Source of the DNA: Parafrankia discariae
Lineage (GTDB): Bacteria > Actinomycetota > Actinomycetes > Frankiales > Frankiaceae
Length of the DNA stretch: 64,000 nt
Direction: 5' to 3'
Assembly: GCF_000373365.1 (NCBI RefSeq)
Contig: NZ_KB891241.1
Coordinates: forward strand, 62,001-126,000
Shown here one piece after another: positions 26,533-34,724 of this stretch. Both the position numbers and the translations under genes were made by a program. Under the pieces are notes generated by a model. The model ran no database searches and was not told where the DNA came from. It saw only the letters and a list, made by a program, of their open reading frames with translations. Numbering within the stretch: position 1 is the first letter of the stretch; the number at the start of each line of letters is the position of its first letter.

Positions 26533-28098
26533 GTGTTCGACACCCTTTCCAGCCGCCTCGACAAGGTCTTCACGTCGCTGCGTGGCAGGGGGCGGCTGAC
26601 CGACGCCGACATCGACGCCACCGCCCGCGAGATCAGGGTGGCGTTGCTCGAGGCCGACGTCGCCCTGCCGGTCGTGCGTGGTTTTGTCGCCGCCATCCGG
26701 GAGCGGGCCCGCGGGGCCGAGGTGAGCGCCTCGCTCAACCCGGCACAGCAGGTCATAAAGATCGTCAACGAGGAGCTCGTCGGCATCCTCGGCGGCGGCA
26801 CGACGACGCTGCGCTTCGCCAAGAACCCGCCGACCGTGATCCTGCTCGCCGGCCTGCAGGGAACCGGCAAGACGACTCTCGCGGGCAAGCTCGGGCACTG
26901 GCTCAAGGCCCAGGGCCACACCCCGCTGCTCGTCGCGGCCGACCTGCAGCGCCCGAACGCGGTGAACCAGCTCCAGGTCGTCGGCCAGCGGGCCGGGGTC
27001 GAGGTCTTCGCCCCGGAGCCGGGCAACGGCGTCGGTGACCCGGTGCGGGTCGCCCGTGACGCGCTGGCCCACGCCCGGCGGCACGTCTTCGACGTGGTGG
27101 TCGTCGACACGGCCGGCCGCCTCGGCGTCGACGAGGAGTTGATGCGCCAGGCCGCCGACATCCGCGACGCCGTCTCGCCGAACGAGATCCTCTTCGTCCT
27201 CGACGCGATGATCGGTCAGGACGCGGTCTCCACGGCCCAGGCCTTCGCCGACGGGGTCGGCTTCACCGGCGTCGTGCTGACCAAGCTCGACGGTGACGCG
27301 CGCGGTGGTGCCGCGCTCTCGGTCGCCCGGGTGACCGGCGCGCCGATCATGTTCGCCTCCACCGGTGAGGCCCTCGACGACTTCGACGTCTTCCATCCCG
27401 AGCGGATGGCCTCGCGCATCCTCGGCATGGGCGACATGCTCACGCTCATCGAGCAGGCCGAGAAGGCCTTCGAGGTCGAGCAGGCCGAGGCGATGGCCGT
27501 CAAGATGGCCAACTCGGAGTTCACGCTCGAGGACTTCCTCGAGCAGATGCTCACCGTCCGCAAGATGGGCCCGATCGGCAACCTGCTCGGGATGCTGCCC
27601 GGCATGGGCCAGATCAAGGACCAGCTCGCCCAGGTCGACGACCGAGACCTCGACCGGGTCGTCGCCATCATCCGGTCCATGACGCCGGCCGAGCGCCAGG
27701 ACCCGAAGATCCTCCAGGCCTCCCGCAAGGCCCGGGTGGCGCGCGGGTCCGGCGTGACCGTCACCGAGGTCAACCAGCTGTTGGACCGCTTCGGTGAGGC
27801 GCGCAAGATGATGCGGCAGATGGCCGGTGGCGCCGGCCTGCCGGCGGGAATGGCGCGGGCGAAGGCGGCCCAGGCCCGCAAGGCGGCCAAGAAGGGCAAG
27901 GGCGCGCGGCGCAGCGGAAACCCCGCGGCGCGCGCCGCGCAGGCGCAGGAGCGCCGCGACGCCCCCCAGGGCGGCCCGCCGGCGCTCGGTCCCGGTGGCA
28001 ACGGCCTGGAGGGCATGCCGGACCTGTCCTCGCTGATCCAGCAGGGCGGCTTCGGTGGCGGCGGCACCCCGCCGCGGAACCCTCGTCCAGGCCGCTGA
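26533..28098 (+). CDS. ffh: Signal recognition particle protein Ffh
   Basis: Ffh binds signal sequences and 4.5S RNA and targets nascent membrane proteins to FtsY. The GTG at 26533 gives a start matching the family (VFDTLSSRLDKVFTSLRG); a GTG two codons earlier is possible. The NG domain shows GLQGTGKTTLAGKLG, DLQRPNAVNQL, DTAGRLGVDEEL and TKLDGDARGG. The M domain runs from FTLEDFLEQM through MGPIGNLLGMLPGMGQI to the RNA-binding SRKARVARGSGV, followed by a Gly/Pro/Lys-rich tail. It is 521 residues. Confidence 0.97.
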   Translation: MFDTLSSRLDKVFTSLRGRGRLTDADIDATAREIRVALLEADVALPVVRGFVAAIRERARGAEVSASLNPAQQVIKIVNEELVGILGGGTTTLRFAKNPPTVILLAGLQGTGKTTLAGKLGHWLKAQGHTPLLVAADLQRPNAVNQLQVVGQRAGVEVFAPEPGNGVGDPVRVARDALAHARRHVFDVVVVDTAGRLGVDEELMRQAADIRDAVSPNEILFVLDAMIGQDAVSTAQAFADGVGFTGVVLTKLDGDARGGAALSVARVTGAPIMFASTGEALDDFDVFHPERMASRILGMGDMLTLIEQAEKAFEVEQAEAMAVKMANSEFTLEDFLEQMLTVRKMGPIGNLLGMLPGMGQIKDQLAQVDDRDLDRVVAIIRSMTPAERQDPKILQASRKARVARGSGVTVTEVNQLLDRFGEARKMMRQMAGGAGLPAGMARAKAAQARKAAKKGKGARRSGNPAARAAQAQERRDAPQGGPPALGPGGNGLEGMPDLSSLIQQGGFGGGGTPPRNPRPGR

Positions 28099-28353
28099 CC
28101 CGCGGGAACCCACCCACACGCCGGGGCCCCGGCGAAGACCCGGGTGCCCCGGGCGTTGCGTCGGCAGGTGATCTGGCAGACTGTAAGGTCATACAGGCCC
28201 TGCCTGCCGGCGTCGGCGTGGCCGCTCTCAGGTGAGTTCCCTTCGGGACCTCCGTGGTGGCTGGTCGTCGGCGGTGTTCTCCCGCCATCGGGGCGTCACG
28301 GCTAGTCCGTGTGTTCCGGTGGTCATCGATATGTCTGGAGCCGTACGACCACC

Positions 28354-28794
28354 GTGGCAACAAAGATCAAACTTCAGCGCCTCGGCAAGATGCGCGAGCC
28401 GCACTACCGCATCGTCGTCGCCGACGCCCGCACCAAGCGGGACGGCCGGGTCATCGAGGCCATCGGGCAGTACCACCCGAAGTCCGACCCGAGCATCATC
28501 AAGGTCGACCCGGACCGCGTCGGTCACTGGCTCTCCGTCGGCGCCCAGCCGACCGAGCCGGTGCTCGCGATCCTCAAGGTGACCGGCGACTGGCAGAAGT
28601 TCAAGGGCCTGCCCGCTCCCCCGCCGATGAAGGTCGCGGCTCCCAAGCCCGACAAGCGGGAGATCTTCGCGGAGGCGGCCCGCGCCGCGGCCGCGGCGGA
28701 CGACAAGCCCGCCACCACTCCGAAGAAGGCGAAGAAGTCGGCCGCTGCCGACGGTGCCGAGTCGGCGCCCGCCGAGTCCGCCGCGGGGCAGTAA
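28354..28794 (+). CDS. rpsP: 30S ribosomal protein S16
   Basis: S16 is a small-subunit assembly protein. From the GTG at 28354 it is 146 residues, starting with the conserved [20 protein letters not shown], then [14 protein letters not shown] and [14 protein letters not shown]. The core ends near residue 85; the remaining 60 residues are an Ala/Lys-rich tail common in actinobacterial S16. The khpA start follows the stop with no gap. It opens the rpsP-khpA-rimM-trmD-rplS cluster. Confidence 0.97.
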   Translation: MATKIKLQRLGKMREPHYRIVVADARTKRDGRVIEAIGQYHPKSDPSIIKVDPDRVGHWLSVGAQPTEPVLAILKVTGDWQKFKGLPAPPPMKVAAPKPDKREIFAEAARAAAAADDKPATTPKKAKKSAAADGAESAPAESAAGQ

Positions 28795-29028
28795 GTGCTG
28801 GAAGCGGCCCTCGAGCACCTCGTCCGTGGCATCGTCGACTATCCCGACGATGTCCGGGTGGATCTGTCGAGCAACCGGCGCGGCCGGACGCTGGAGGTCC
28901 GGGTGCACCCCGACGACCTCGGCAAGGTCATCGGCCGGCGCGGCCGGACGGCTCGGGCGTTGCGCACCGTGATGGGCGGTGTGGGCGGTCGCGGTCTGCG
29001 GATCGACGTCGTCGACGTGGACCGGTAG
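28795..29028 (+). CDS. khpA: KH-domain RNA-binding protein KhpA
   Basis: The 77-residue protein is a single type-II KH domain with the RNA-binding GxxG loop in GKVIGRRGRTARALRTVM (about residues 43-60). KhpA-type proteins bind small and messenger RNAs and influence cell size and division in Gram-positive bacteria. It starts with GTG directly after the rpsP stop, so it is translationally coupled to S16. Its position between rpsP and rimM is standard. Confidence 0.92.
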   Translation: MLEAALEHLVRGIVDYPDDVRVDLSSNRRGRTLEVRVHPDDLGKVIGRRGRTARALRTVMGGVGGRGLRIDVVDVDR

Positions 29029-29036
29029 CCGTGTGC

Positions 29037-29066
29037 GCTCATCGCCTCCATGCTCATCGCCTCCAC
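29037..29066. repeat. 15-bp tandem duplication at the rimM start
   Basis: GCTCATCGCCTCCAT (29037-29051) is repeated as GCTCATCGCCTCCAC (29052-29066). The ATG at 29050-29052 is created by the junction of the two units. Confidence 0.85.
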
Positions 29067-29763
29067 GGGCACGCGGCCGCGTCCCATGGGTGAGCCTGTC
29101 GTCGTCGGGCGGATCGGCCGTCCGCACGGTGTTCGCGGCGACGTGACCGTCGACGTCCGCACCGACCTGCCGGAGCGTCGTTTCGCGCCGGGAGCCCGCC
29201 TGGTTCGCCAGGTGGCCGACGGCCCGGCTCCGCGGCCGGCCGCGGTCGCCGCCGGTCCGGCCGATGCCGTCGGCGCGGCGGCTGGTCCTGCCCCGGTGGC
29301 CGGTCCCGCCTCGACGGGCGATTCCGGCGCCGCCCGGGCCGCCGCCGGGCCGCCGGGCCCGACGGTGCTGTCCGTTGTGGCGTCCCGGTGGCATTCGGGC
29401 CGTCTGCTGGTCCGCTTCGACGGGGTCACCGACCGTGGCGCCGCCGAGACGCTGCGGGGCAGCTTCCTCACCATCGACTCCGACGAGTGCGGCCCGGCGG
29501 CCGACCCCGACGACGAGGACGACGACGGCGAGCTGTGGTGGGATCGTGACCTGGTCGGCCTGCGTGCGCGCACGCCCGCCGGGGACGTCCTCGGTGAGAT
29601 CGTCGACGTCATCCACTCCCCGGGCGGGGATGTTCTCGCGATCGGCCGTCCCGAGGGCGGGGAGTATCTGGTGCCGTTCGTCCGGGAGATCGTGCCCACG
29701 GTTGACCCGGCGGCGGGGCACATCGTGGTGGATCCGCCTCCCGGCCTGCTCGACCTCGACTGA
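29050..29763 (+). CDS. rimM: Ribosome maturation factor RimM
   Basis: RimM assists maturation of the 30S head through contacts with S19. The N-terminal domain shows VVVGRIGRPHGVRGDVTVDV and RFDGVTDRGAAETLRG; the C-terminal PRC-barrel shows DLVGLRARTPAGDVLGEIVDV and EYLVPFVREIVP. Between strands of the first domain is a 55-residue Ala/Pro/Gly-rich insertion (about residues 58-112), making the protein about 60 residues longer than usual. The ATG at 29050 lies in a duplicated 15-bp element; the ATG at 29086, closer to the conserved start, may be the true one. trmD follows. Confidence 0.92.
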   Translation: MLIASTGTRPRPMGEPVVVGRIGRPHGVRGDVTVDVRTDLPERRFAPGARLVRQVADGPAPRPAAVAAGPADAVGAAAGPAPVAGPASTGDSGAARAAAGPPGPTVLSVVASRWHSGRLLVRFDGVTDRGAAETLRGSFLTIDSDECGPAADPDDEDDDGELWWDRDLVGLRARTPAGDVLGEIVDVIHSPGGDVLAIGRPEGGEYLVPFVREIVPTVDPAAGHIVVDPPPGLLDLD

Positions 29764-29900
29764 TCCGGCGCTTCCGCCTGGCCGGTCGCGCCCGGCTCCG
29801 TCACCACCCCACCTCGCGACCGCGCCCCGCCACCACCACCGCCCCGCTCCGAGGCGCCGCCCACCGGGTGCGGCACACCTCCCTCTGACGAAGGCAGCGG

Positions 29901-30728
29901 ATGCGCATCGACGTCGTGACGATCTTCCCGGACTATCTGCGCCCGTTGGAGCTTGCCCTGGTGGGCCGCGCCGCGTCCCGGGACCTCGTCGACATCCAGA
30001 CCCACGACCTGCGCGGGTGGACGCACGACGTCCACCGCACCGTGGACGACTCCCCGTACGGCGGGGGGCCGGGCATGGTCATGCGCCCGGAGCCGTGGGA
30101 CGCGGCGCTGCGCGACATCGTGGCCCGTGATCCGTCGCGCCGTCCCCGGGTCGTGGTCCCCACCCCGGCCGGTGTTCCGTTCACCCAGAGCTACGCCGCC
30201 GAGCTGGCGGAACAGGACTGGCTGATCTTTTGCTGCGGGCGCTACGAGGGCATCGACAGCCGGGTGGTGGACGCCTGGGCCGACGACGAGATCTCGATCG
30301 GCGACTATGTGCTCGCCGGGGGTGAGGTCGCGACGCTTGTCATGGTCGAGGCCGTGACCCGGCTGCTGCCCGGTGTCGTCGGCAACGCGGAGTCGATCAG
30401 TGACGACTCCTTCGCCCATGGGCTGCTCGAGGGCCCGGTCTACACCAGGCCCCCCGTGTGGGAGGGCCGCCCGGTGCCCGAGATCCTCCGCTCCGGCGAC
30501 CACGCGGCGATCGCCCGCTGGCGGCGGGAGCAGGCGCTGCGCCGGACCCGCCGCAGGCGCCCCGAGCTGCTCGACCGGATCGAGCTGTCGGACGCCGACC
30601 GTGCGGTGGTGGCGAGCGCCGGCGAGCCCACCGTGCCGCCTGTCGAGGGCGCGGTGGCGATTGCCGGGGGCGGCACGATCGGTGATGAACCGGCTCCGTC
30701 GGGTTGTGTGTCGAGCCACTGTTCCTGA
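29901..30728 (+). CDS. trmD: tRNA (guanine(37)-N(1))-methyltransferase
   Basis: TrmD makes m1G37 in tRNAs reading CNN and related codons, preventing frameshifts. The 275-residue SPOUT enzyme starts MRIDVVTIFPDYLRPLE and has DDSPYGGGPGMVMRPEPW, the knot residues FCCGRYEGIDSRVVD and ISIGDYVLAGGEVATLVM (about residues 132-150). Its C-terminal domain contains HTR-equivalent TRPPVWEGRPVPEIL, and a short Ala/Gly-rich tail follows. It is preceded by GAAGGCAGCGG before the ATG. Confidence 0.97.
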   Translation: MRIDVVTIFPDYLRPLELALVGRAASRDLVDIQTHDLRGWTHDVHRTVDDSPYGGGPGMVMRPEPWDAALRDIVARDPSRRPRVVVPTPAGVPFTQSYAAELAEQDWLIFCCGRYEGIDSRVVDAWADDEISIGDYVLAGGEVATLVMVEAVTRLLPGVVGNAESISDDSFAHGLLEGPVYTRPPVWEGRPVPEILRSGDHAAIARWRREQALRRTRRRRPELLDRIELSDADRAVVASAGEPTVPPVEGAVAIAGGGTIGDEPAPSGCVSSHCS

Positions 30729-31347
30729 GCCCTCCGTAGCCTGACTACTCCGCCGTCGGCTGCTTTCCTCCGCGCTGTCCTCCGCTGCCGCCGGGCCGGG
30801 AGGCTGCCGCCGGGCCTGGATGCCGGCGTCGAACGGCCCGGTCGGGCGGGGCCTGGTCGAGCCACCGGCCAGCCGGGTCGTGCGGCGTGGCAGGGCGTGA
30901 GCCGGGCCGAGGTGGCCTGGTCGGCCGTGCCGCGCGTGGTACCGGGCGGGGGTTGGTGACCGGGCGCCGCGATCGTGTGGCACAGTAGGATGCGGTGTCC
31001 GCCGGTTCTCTGGCCGACGTTGTCGTGACTGATGCGGTCGTGACCGATGCTTTGATGATCGACATAGCTGTGACCGGCCCTGCCGCGATCGGAGTTGTCG
31101 TGAGCGGCGTCGTCGCGGCACGCGCTATCGTGAGCGGCGCTGTCGGCTCGCCGATCCGGCGCGACCCGGTCGGTTCGCCGACCCGGCATAGCCGCTGTTC
31201 CGGTTTCCGTCGTCCCGGCGGGTGCTCGCCCGGCCCTGGGTCGGCGCGGCGTCCCGCGCCGCGTGGCGGGCCGGTCGGTGCGGCCCGCCGGGCAGGGTTC
31301 CGGCGTTCAAGCATTCGACTGTGACAACCTTTGAGGAAGCGACTGCC
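30729..31347. other. 619-base region between trmD and rplS
   Basis: No gene is supported. TAGGAT at 30986-30991 is a good actinobacterial-type -10 without a recognisable -35. From 31022 to 31141 the sequence has a 15-bp periodicity (separate entry). The rplS ribosome-binding site TTGAGGAAG is at 31331-31339. Confidence 0.5.
31022..31141 (+). repeat. Degenerate 15-bp periodic array upstream of rplS
   Basis: About eight consecutive 15-base units run in register, for example GTCGTGACTGATGCG, GTCGTGACCGATGCT, GCTGTGACCGGCCCT, GTCGTGAGCGGCGTC and ATCGTGAGCGGCGCT. In one frame they would read as five-residue units such as VVTDA and VVSGV, but no ribosome-binding site supports translation. Confidence 0.65.
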
Positions 31348-31704
31348 ATGCACACCCTGGACAGCCTCGACGCCGAGTCGCGCAGGACCGACGTGCCGGA
31401 GTTCTGGTCGGGCGACACGCTCAAGGTCCACGTGCGTGTGGTCGAAGGTAACCGCCAGCGCATCCAGGTCTTCCAGGGCGTGGTGATCCGCCGCCAGGGC
31501 GGCGGCGTGCGCGAGACTTTCACCGTCCGCAAGGTGAGCTTCGGTGTCGGCGTGGAGCGGACCTTCCCCCTCCACAGCCCGATCGTCTCGCGGGTCGAGG
31601 TCGTGACGCGCGGTGACGTTCGCCGGGCGAAGCTCTACTACCTCCGCCAGCTCCGCGGCAAGGCCGCGAAGATCAAGGAGAAGCGCGAGCCGGTCGGCCG
31701 CTGA
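31348..31704 (+). CDS. rplS: 50S ribosomal protein L19
   Basis: L19 lies at the subunit interface of the 50S particle. The ATG at 31348 gives 118 residues with [58 protein letters not shown] and [20 protein letters not shown], all conserved. GAGGAAG is positioned 8 bases upstream. It is separated from trmD by a long gap carrying a 15-bp periodic array, so it may have its own promoter. Confidence 0.97.
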   Translation: MHTLDSLDAESRRTDVPEFWSGDTLKVHVRVVEGNRQRIQVFQGVVIRRQGGGVRETFTVRKVSFGVGVERTFPLHSPIVSRVEVVTRGDVRRAKLYYLRQLRGKAAKIKEKREPVGR

Positions 31705-31894
31705 TCCCGCGCGGGCCGGCAACCCGGTGACCTCGTCGCGGGGATTCCGGCGACTGGCCGTTCACCAAACCACTCCACCGCGTGAGCGGTGCAGCAGGAT
31801 GGTCAGGTCGTGGGCCGAACCGGTCAGGCCGCGGCCATGGGCGGGTGTCGACTCGTTCCGTGACGAATGACGGCCGACCTCGCGAGGTGGCGCA

Positions 31895-33124
31895 GTGAGT
31901 GGATCGGACCGGGGCACACCCGAGCCGTTCGGTGGTCAGGCGCAGGGCAGTTCGTCGTCCGGTGGCCCTGCCTCAGGCGCCGCGGCGGCGGGTGGTCACG
32001 GGAATCGCGGTGACGCGGCTCTCCCGTGGGACACGGGCACCGACGTCTCGGACTCCCGGCGCCCCGCGGAGTCCGGGCTGGCCGATTCCGGGCTGGCCTC
32101 GGACGTCCGCGGCCGGGACGAGCGCGGTGACGTGACGGAGGCCGGCGCTCTGCCGGGCGATGCCGCACCCCCGCCGGACGGGCCGAGCGGTATCGCCGGG
32201 CCCGAGGGCACGGCCGGGGGCGGTGAGTCCACGGCGACGGGCCGGCGTATCTCACGCCCGCCGTCGGGGCGCGACCGCGGCCGCGGTTCCTTCCTGCGCG
32301 AGCTGCCCGTCCTGGTGCTGGTCGCGTTCCTGCTGGCGCTGCTGATCAAGACCGTGTTCGTCCAGGCCTTCTGGATCCCGTCCGAGTCGATGGAGCGGAC
32401 GCTGCTCATCGACGACCGGGTGCTGGTGAACAAGGTCATCTACCATTTCCGGGACGTGCACCGGGGCGAGATCGTCGTGTTCAACGGCGAGGGCACCGGT
32501 TTCGAGCGGGAATCGATCGTGGCCCCGCCGGCCGACGGCCTGAGCAGGTTCGTCCGTGGCGCGCAGGAGCTGCTGGGCCTGGGCGCGCCGAGCGAGAAGG
32601 ACTTCATCAAGCGGGTGATCGGTGTTGGCGGCGACGTCGTCGCGTGCTGCGACGCCGCCGGGCGGGTGACGGTGAACGGCAAGGCGCTCGACGAGCCGTA
32701 CGTCTACGAGAACGACTTCCAGTCGTTCGGGCCGATCACGGTTCCCGACGGAGACCTCTGGCTGATGGGTGATCACCGCTCCCGATCGTCGGACTCCCGC
32801 CAGAACGGCCCGGTCCCGCAGGACAAGGTGATCGGCCGGGCGTTCGTGCGGGTGTGGCCACTCGGCCGCTTCGGCCTGCTCACGGTGCCCGGCACGTTCT
32901 CCGGCATTCCGTCGGCCTCCGCGGCCCCGGCTCGGACGCCTGGTCAGACGTCCGGCGAGCCGGCGCCAACTTCGCCGCCGCACGCGTTGGGCACGCCCGG
33001 AGGCACCGAATCCGCGGACCTGCTGATCGCCCCGGTCGGAGCACTCGCCCTGGCTGTTCCGGCGAGCCGGCGGCGCTCGGGCGGGCGGTGGGCGAGACGG
33101 CGCGGCATGGGCGGTTCACCCTGA
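31895..33124 (+). CDS. lepB: Signal peptidase I
   Basis: LepB cleaves signal peptides at the outer face of the membrane. The 409-residue protein has a 125-residue disordered cytoplasmic N-terminus, then a membrane segment ([20 protein letters not shown]), the catalytic serine in [20 protein letters not shown], the lysine base in [11 protein letters not shown] and the box [13 protein letters not shown] second hydrophobic stretch ([16 protein letters not shown]) lies near the C-terminus before a basic end. The GTG at 31895 follows GAGGTGG. The order rplS-lepB-rnhB is standard for actinobacteria. Confidence 0.95.
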   Translation: MSGSDRGTPEPFGGQAQGSSSSGGPASGAAAAGGHGNRGDAALPWDTGTDVSDSRRPAESGLADSGLASDVRGRDERGDVTEAGALPGDAAPPPDGPSGIAGPEGTAGGGESTATGRRISRPPSGRDRGRGSFLRELPVLVLVAFLLALLIKTVFVQAFWIPSESMERTLLIDDRVLVNKVIYHFRDVHRGEIVVFNGEGTGFERESIVAPPADGLSRFVRGAQELLGLGAPSEKDFIKRVIGVGGDVVACCDAAGRVTVNGKALDEPYVYENDFQSFGPITVPDGDLWLMGDHRSRSSDSRQNGPVPQDKVIGRAFVRVWPLGRFGLLTVPGTFSGIPSASAAPARTPGQTSGEPAPTSPPHALGTPGGTESADLLIAPVGALALAVPASRRRSGGRWARRRGMGGSP

Positions 33125-33144
33125 TCGCGACGGATGTGCGTGGT

Positions 33145-33852
33145 ATGGCGATCCGCTCCGACGCCGGCCTCTTCGGTTACGAACGGGCGCTCGTCCGGCG
33201 CGGACTCGGGCCGGTCGCGGGTGTGGACGAGGCCGGTCGGGGAGCCTGCGCCGGGCCGATGGTGGTGGCGGCCGTCGTACTGGACCATCGTCGGCTGGGT
33301 CTGCTCAGGCGGCTGACCGACTCCAAGCTCCTCACCGAGCGGGTCCGCGAGGAGGTCCACGCGGACGTCCTGGCCGCGGCGGCGGCGGTGTCGACCGTCG
33401 TCATCCCCGCCGCCGAGATCGATCAGACCGGCGTGCACGTAGCCAACATCATGGGGATGCGGCGGGCGGTCGCGGGGCTCGACGTCTGGCCGCGGTACGT
33501 GCTCACCGACGGGTTCGCGGTGGCGGGGCTGGGGGCGGAGTCGCTGGCGGTGATCAAAGGCGACCTGATGGTCGGGTGCATCGCCGCGGCGTCGGTGGTG
33601 GCCAAGGTGACCAGGGACCGGATCATGCGTAGTTTGCACGAGCGGTATCCCGAGTACGATTTCGCGCAGCACAAGGGCTACGTCACCGCGGCGCACACCG
33701 CCGCGATGACGCGGTACGGGCCGTGCGAGCAGCACCGACTGTCATATGTCAACGTCGCCGCGCTGGCGGCGCCGGCAGGGGAAACACGATCGTTGCGGCT
33801 GGAGGACAGGGTTGCTATGACCAGCCTGCGTGGCGTCACGGAGACCGCATGA
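33145..33852 (+). CDS. rnhB: Ribonuclease HII
   Basis: RNase HII removes ribonucleotides and RNA primers from DNA. The 235-residue protein has [19 protein letters not shown] with the DE active-site pair (about residues 27-45), [26 protein letters not shown] and the second acid in [20 protein letters not shown]. The ATG at 33145 is used; the GTG at 33136 in the same frame is an alternative. Its stop overlaps the DUF2469 start as ATGA, so the genes are coupled. Confidence 0.95.
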   Translation: MAIRSDAGLFGYERALVRRGLGPVAGVDEAGRGACAGPMVVAAVVLDHRRLGLLRRLTDSKLLTERVREEVHADVLAAAAAVSTVVIPAAEIDQTGVHVANIMGMRRAVAGLDVWPRYVLTDGFAVAGLGAESLAVIKGDLMVGCIAAASVVAKVTRDRIMRSLHERYPEYDFAQHKGYVTAAHTAAMTRYGPCEQHRLSYVNVAALAAPAGETRSLRLEDRVAMTSLRGVTETA

Positions 33853-34145
33853 GCGCGGAGGATCTCGAAAAATACGAGACCGAGATGGAGCTCCAGCTCT
33901 ACCGCGAGTACCGCGACGTGGTCGGGTTGTTCTCGTACGTGATCGAGACGGAGCGTCGTTTCTATCTCGCGAACGATTATCAGATCGAGGTCCGGAACAG
34001 TACGGACGGCGAGGTCTTCTTCGAGCTGACCCTGCGGGACGCCTGGGTGTGGGACATGTTCCGTCCTGCCCGGTTCGTGAAGAACGTGCGAGTCGTCACC
34101 TTCAAGGACATCAACGTCGAGGAGTTGACCAAGGCCGAGCTCTGA
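33849..34145 (+). CDS. DUF2469 family protein
   Basis: This 98-residue protein is highly conserved in Actinobacteria downstream of rnhB. It begins [20 protein letters not shown] and includes [20 protein letters not shown] and [20 protein letters not shown]. Aromatic and acidic residues are strikingly well kept in the family, but no function is established. The four-base overlap with rnhB suggests co-translation. Confidence 0.9.
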   Translation: MSAEDLEKYETEMELQLYREYRDVVGLFSYVIETERRFYLANDYQIEVRNSTDGEVFFELTLRDAWVWDMFRPARFVKNVRVVTFKDINVEELTKAEL

Positions 34146-34250
34146 GTGACGGCGCGCCGCCGGCCCGCGTGGGTTCGCGCGCCGTCGGTCGGCCTGCCGT
34201 CGCGGACGATCACCCCCCGTGGTGCCCGTCGCGCGGACCGCGGCGGGCCG

Positions 34251-34281
34251 CCCTGTGGACGGGAAAACCTTGTCCACAGGG
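34251..34281. promoter_or_regulatory. Inverted repeat containing DnaA-box-like sites
   Basis: CCCTGTGGAC (34251-34260) and GTCCACAGGG (34272-34281) form a perfect 10-bp inverted repeat around an 11-base spacer. The right arm with spacer contains TTGTCCACA (34270-34278), the actinobacterial DnaA-box consensus; the left arm contains the opposite-strand variant CCGTCCACA. Confidence 0.6.
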
Positions 34282-34367
34282 CGCCGTTCAGCGGCCATCG
34301 GCGGCTCGCGTACGCGGAACCTGATCTCACCGGTGGGCGACCGACCCCCGGTGGGACGGAGCCTCGG

Positions 34368-34724
34368 ATGCGGGTCAGTCAGCGGCTCGGCAGGTTCGGC
34401 GAGGACATCGCGGCGCGCCACCTGAGCGCCGACGGCGCGGAGATCCTCGCCCGGAACTGGCGTTGTCGGGACGGCGAGATCGACATCGTCGCCCGCCACG
34501 GCGACACGCTCGTCTTCTGCGAGGTGAAGACGCGCAGCGGCGCGGACTACGGAAGCGGCCCGGACGCCGTGGTCGGCCGCAAGGCGGCGAGAATCCGGCG
34601 GCTGGCCGTGCGGTGGCTCGCCGAGCACCCCCATCCACCCGCGGTCATCCGCTTCGACGTGCTGTCGGTCTACCGGGAACGGCAGGGGTCCGTCCGGGTG
34701 GAACACCTGCGGGGTGCCTTCTGA
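34368..34724 (+). CDS. yraN: UPF0102/YraN family endonuclease-like protein
   Basis: The 118-residue protein has the YraN fold with LGRFGEDIAARHL and the nuclease-like motif GEIDIVARHGDTLVFCEVKT (about residues 40-59), matching the D-ExK core of Holliday-junction resolvase-like enzymes. Its substrate in vivo is unknown. The ATG at 34368 is chosen over the long upstream frame, which lacks homology and covers an inverted repeat with DnaA-box-like sites. The stop overlaps the comM start as TGATG. yraN-comM-dprA is a widely conserved cluster. Confidence 0.9.
   Translation: MRVSQRLGRFGEDIAARHLSADGAEILARNWRCRDGEIDIVARHGDTLVFCEVKTRSGADYGSGPDAVVGRKAARIRRLAVRWLAEHPHPPAVIRFDVLSVYRERQGSVRVEHLRGAF

Noticed and set aside
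25132-28119. Long minus-strand frame opposite ftsY and ffh
   Set aside because: It covers two certain genes on the plus strand and shows no motif; it is a GC-driven shadow.
30995-31324. Possible 109-residue protein before rplS
   Set aside because: The composition follows the 15-bp DNA repeat and then becomes arginine/proline-rich; there is no ribosome-binding site or homology.
34146-34367. N-terminal extension of yraN back to 34146
   Set aside because: The extra 74 residues lack family similarity and would overlie a regulatory-type inverted repeat; the ATG at 34368 fits the family start.
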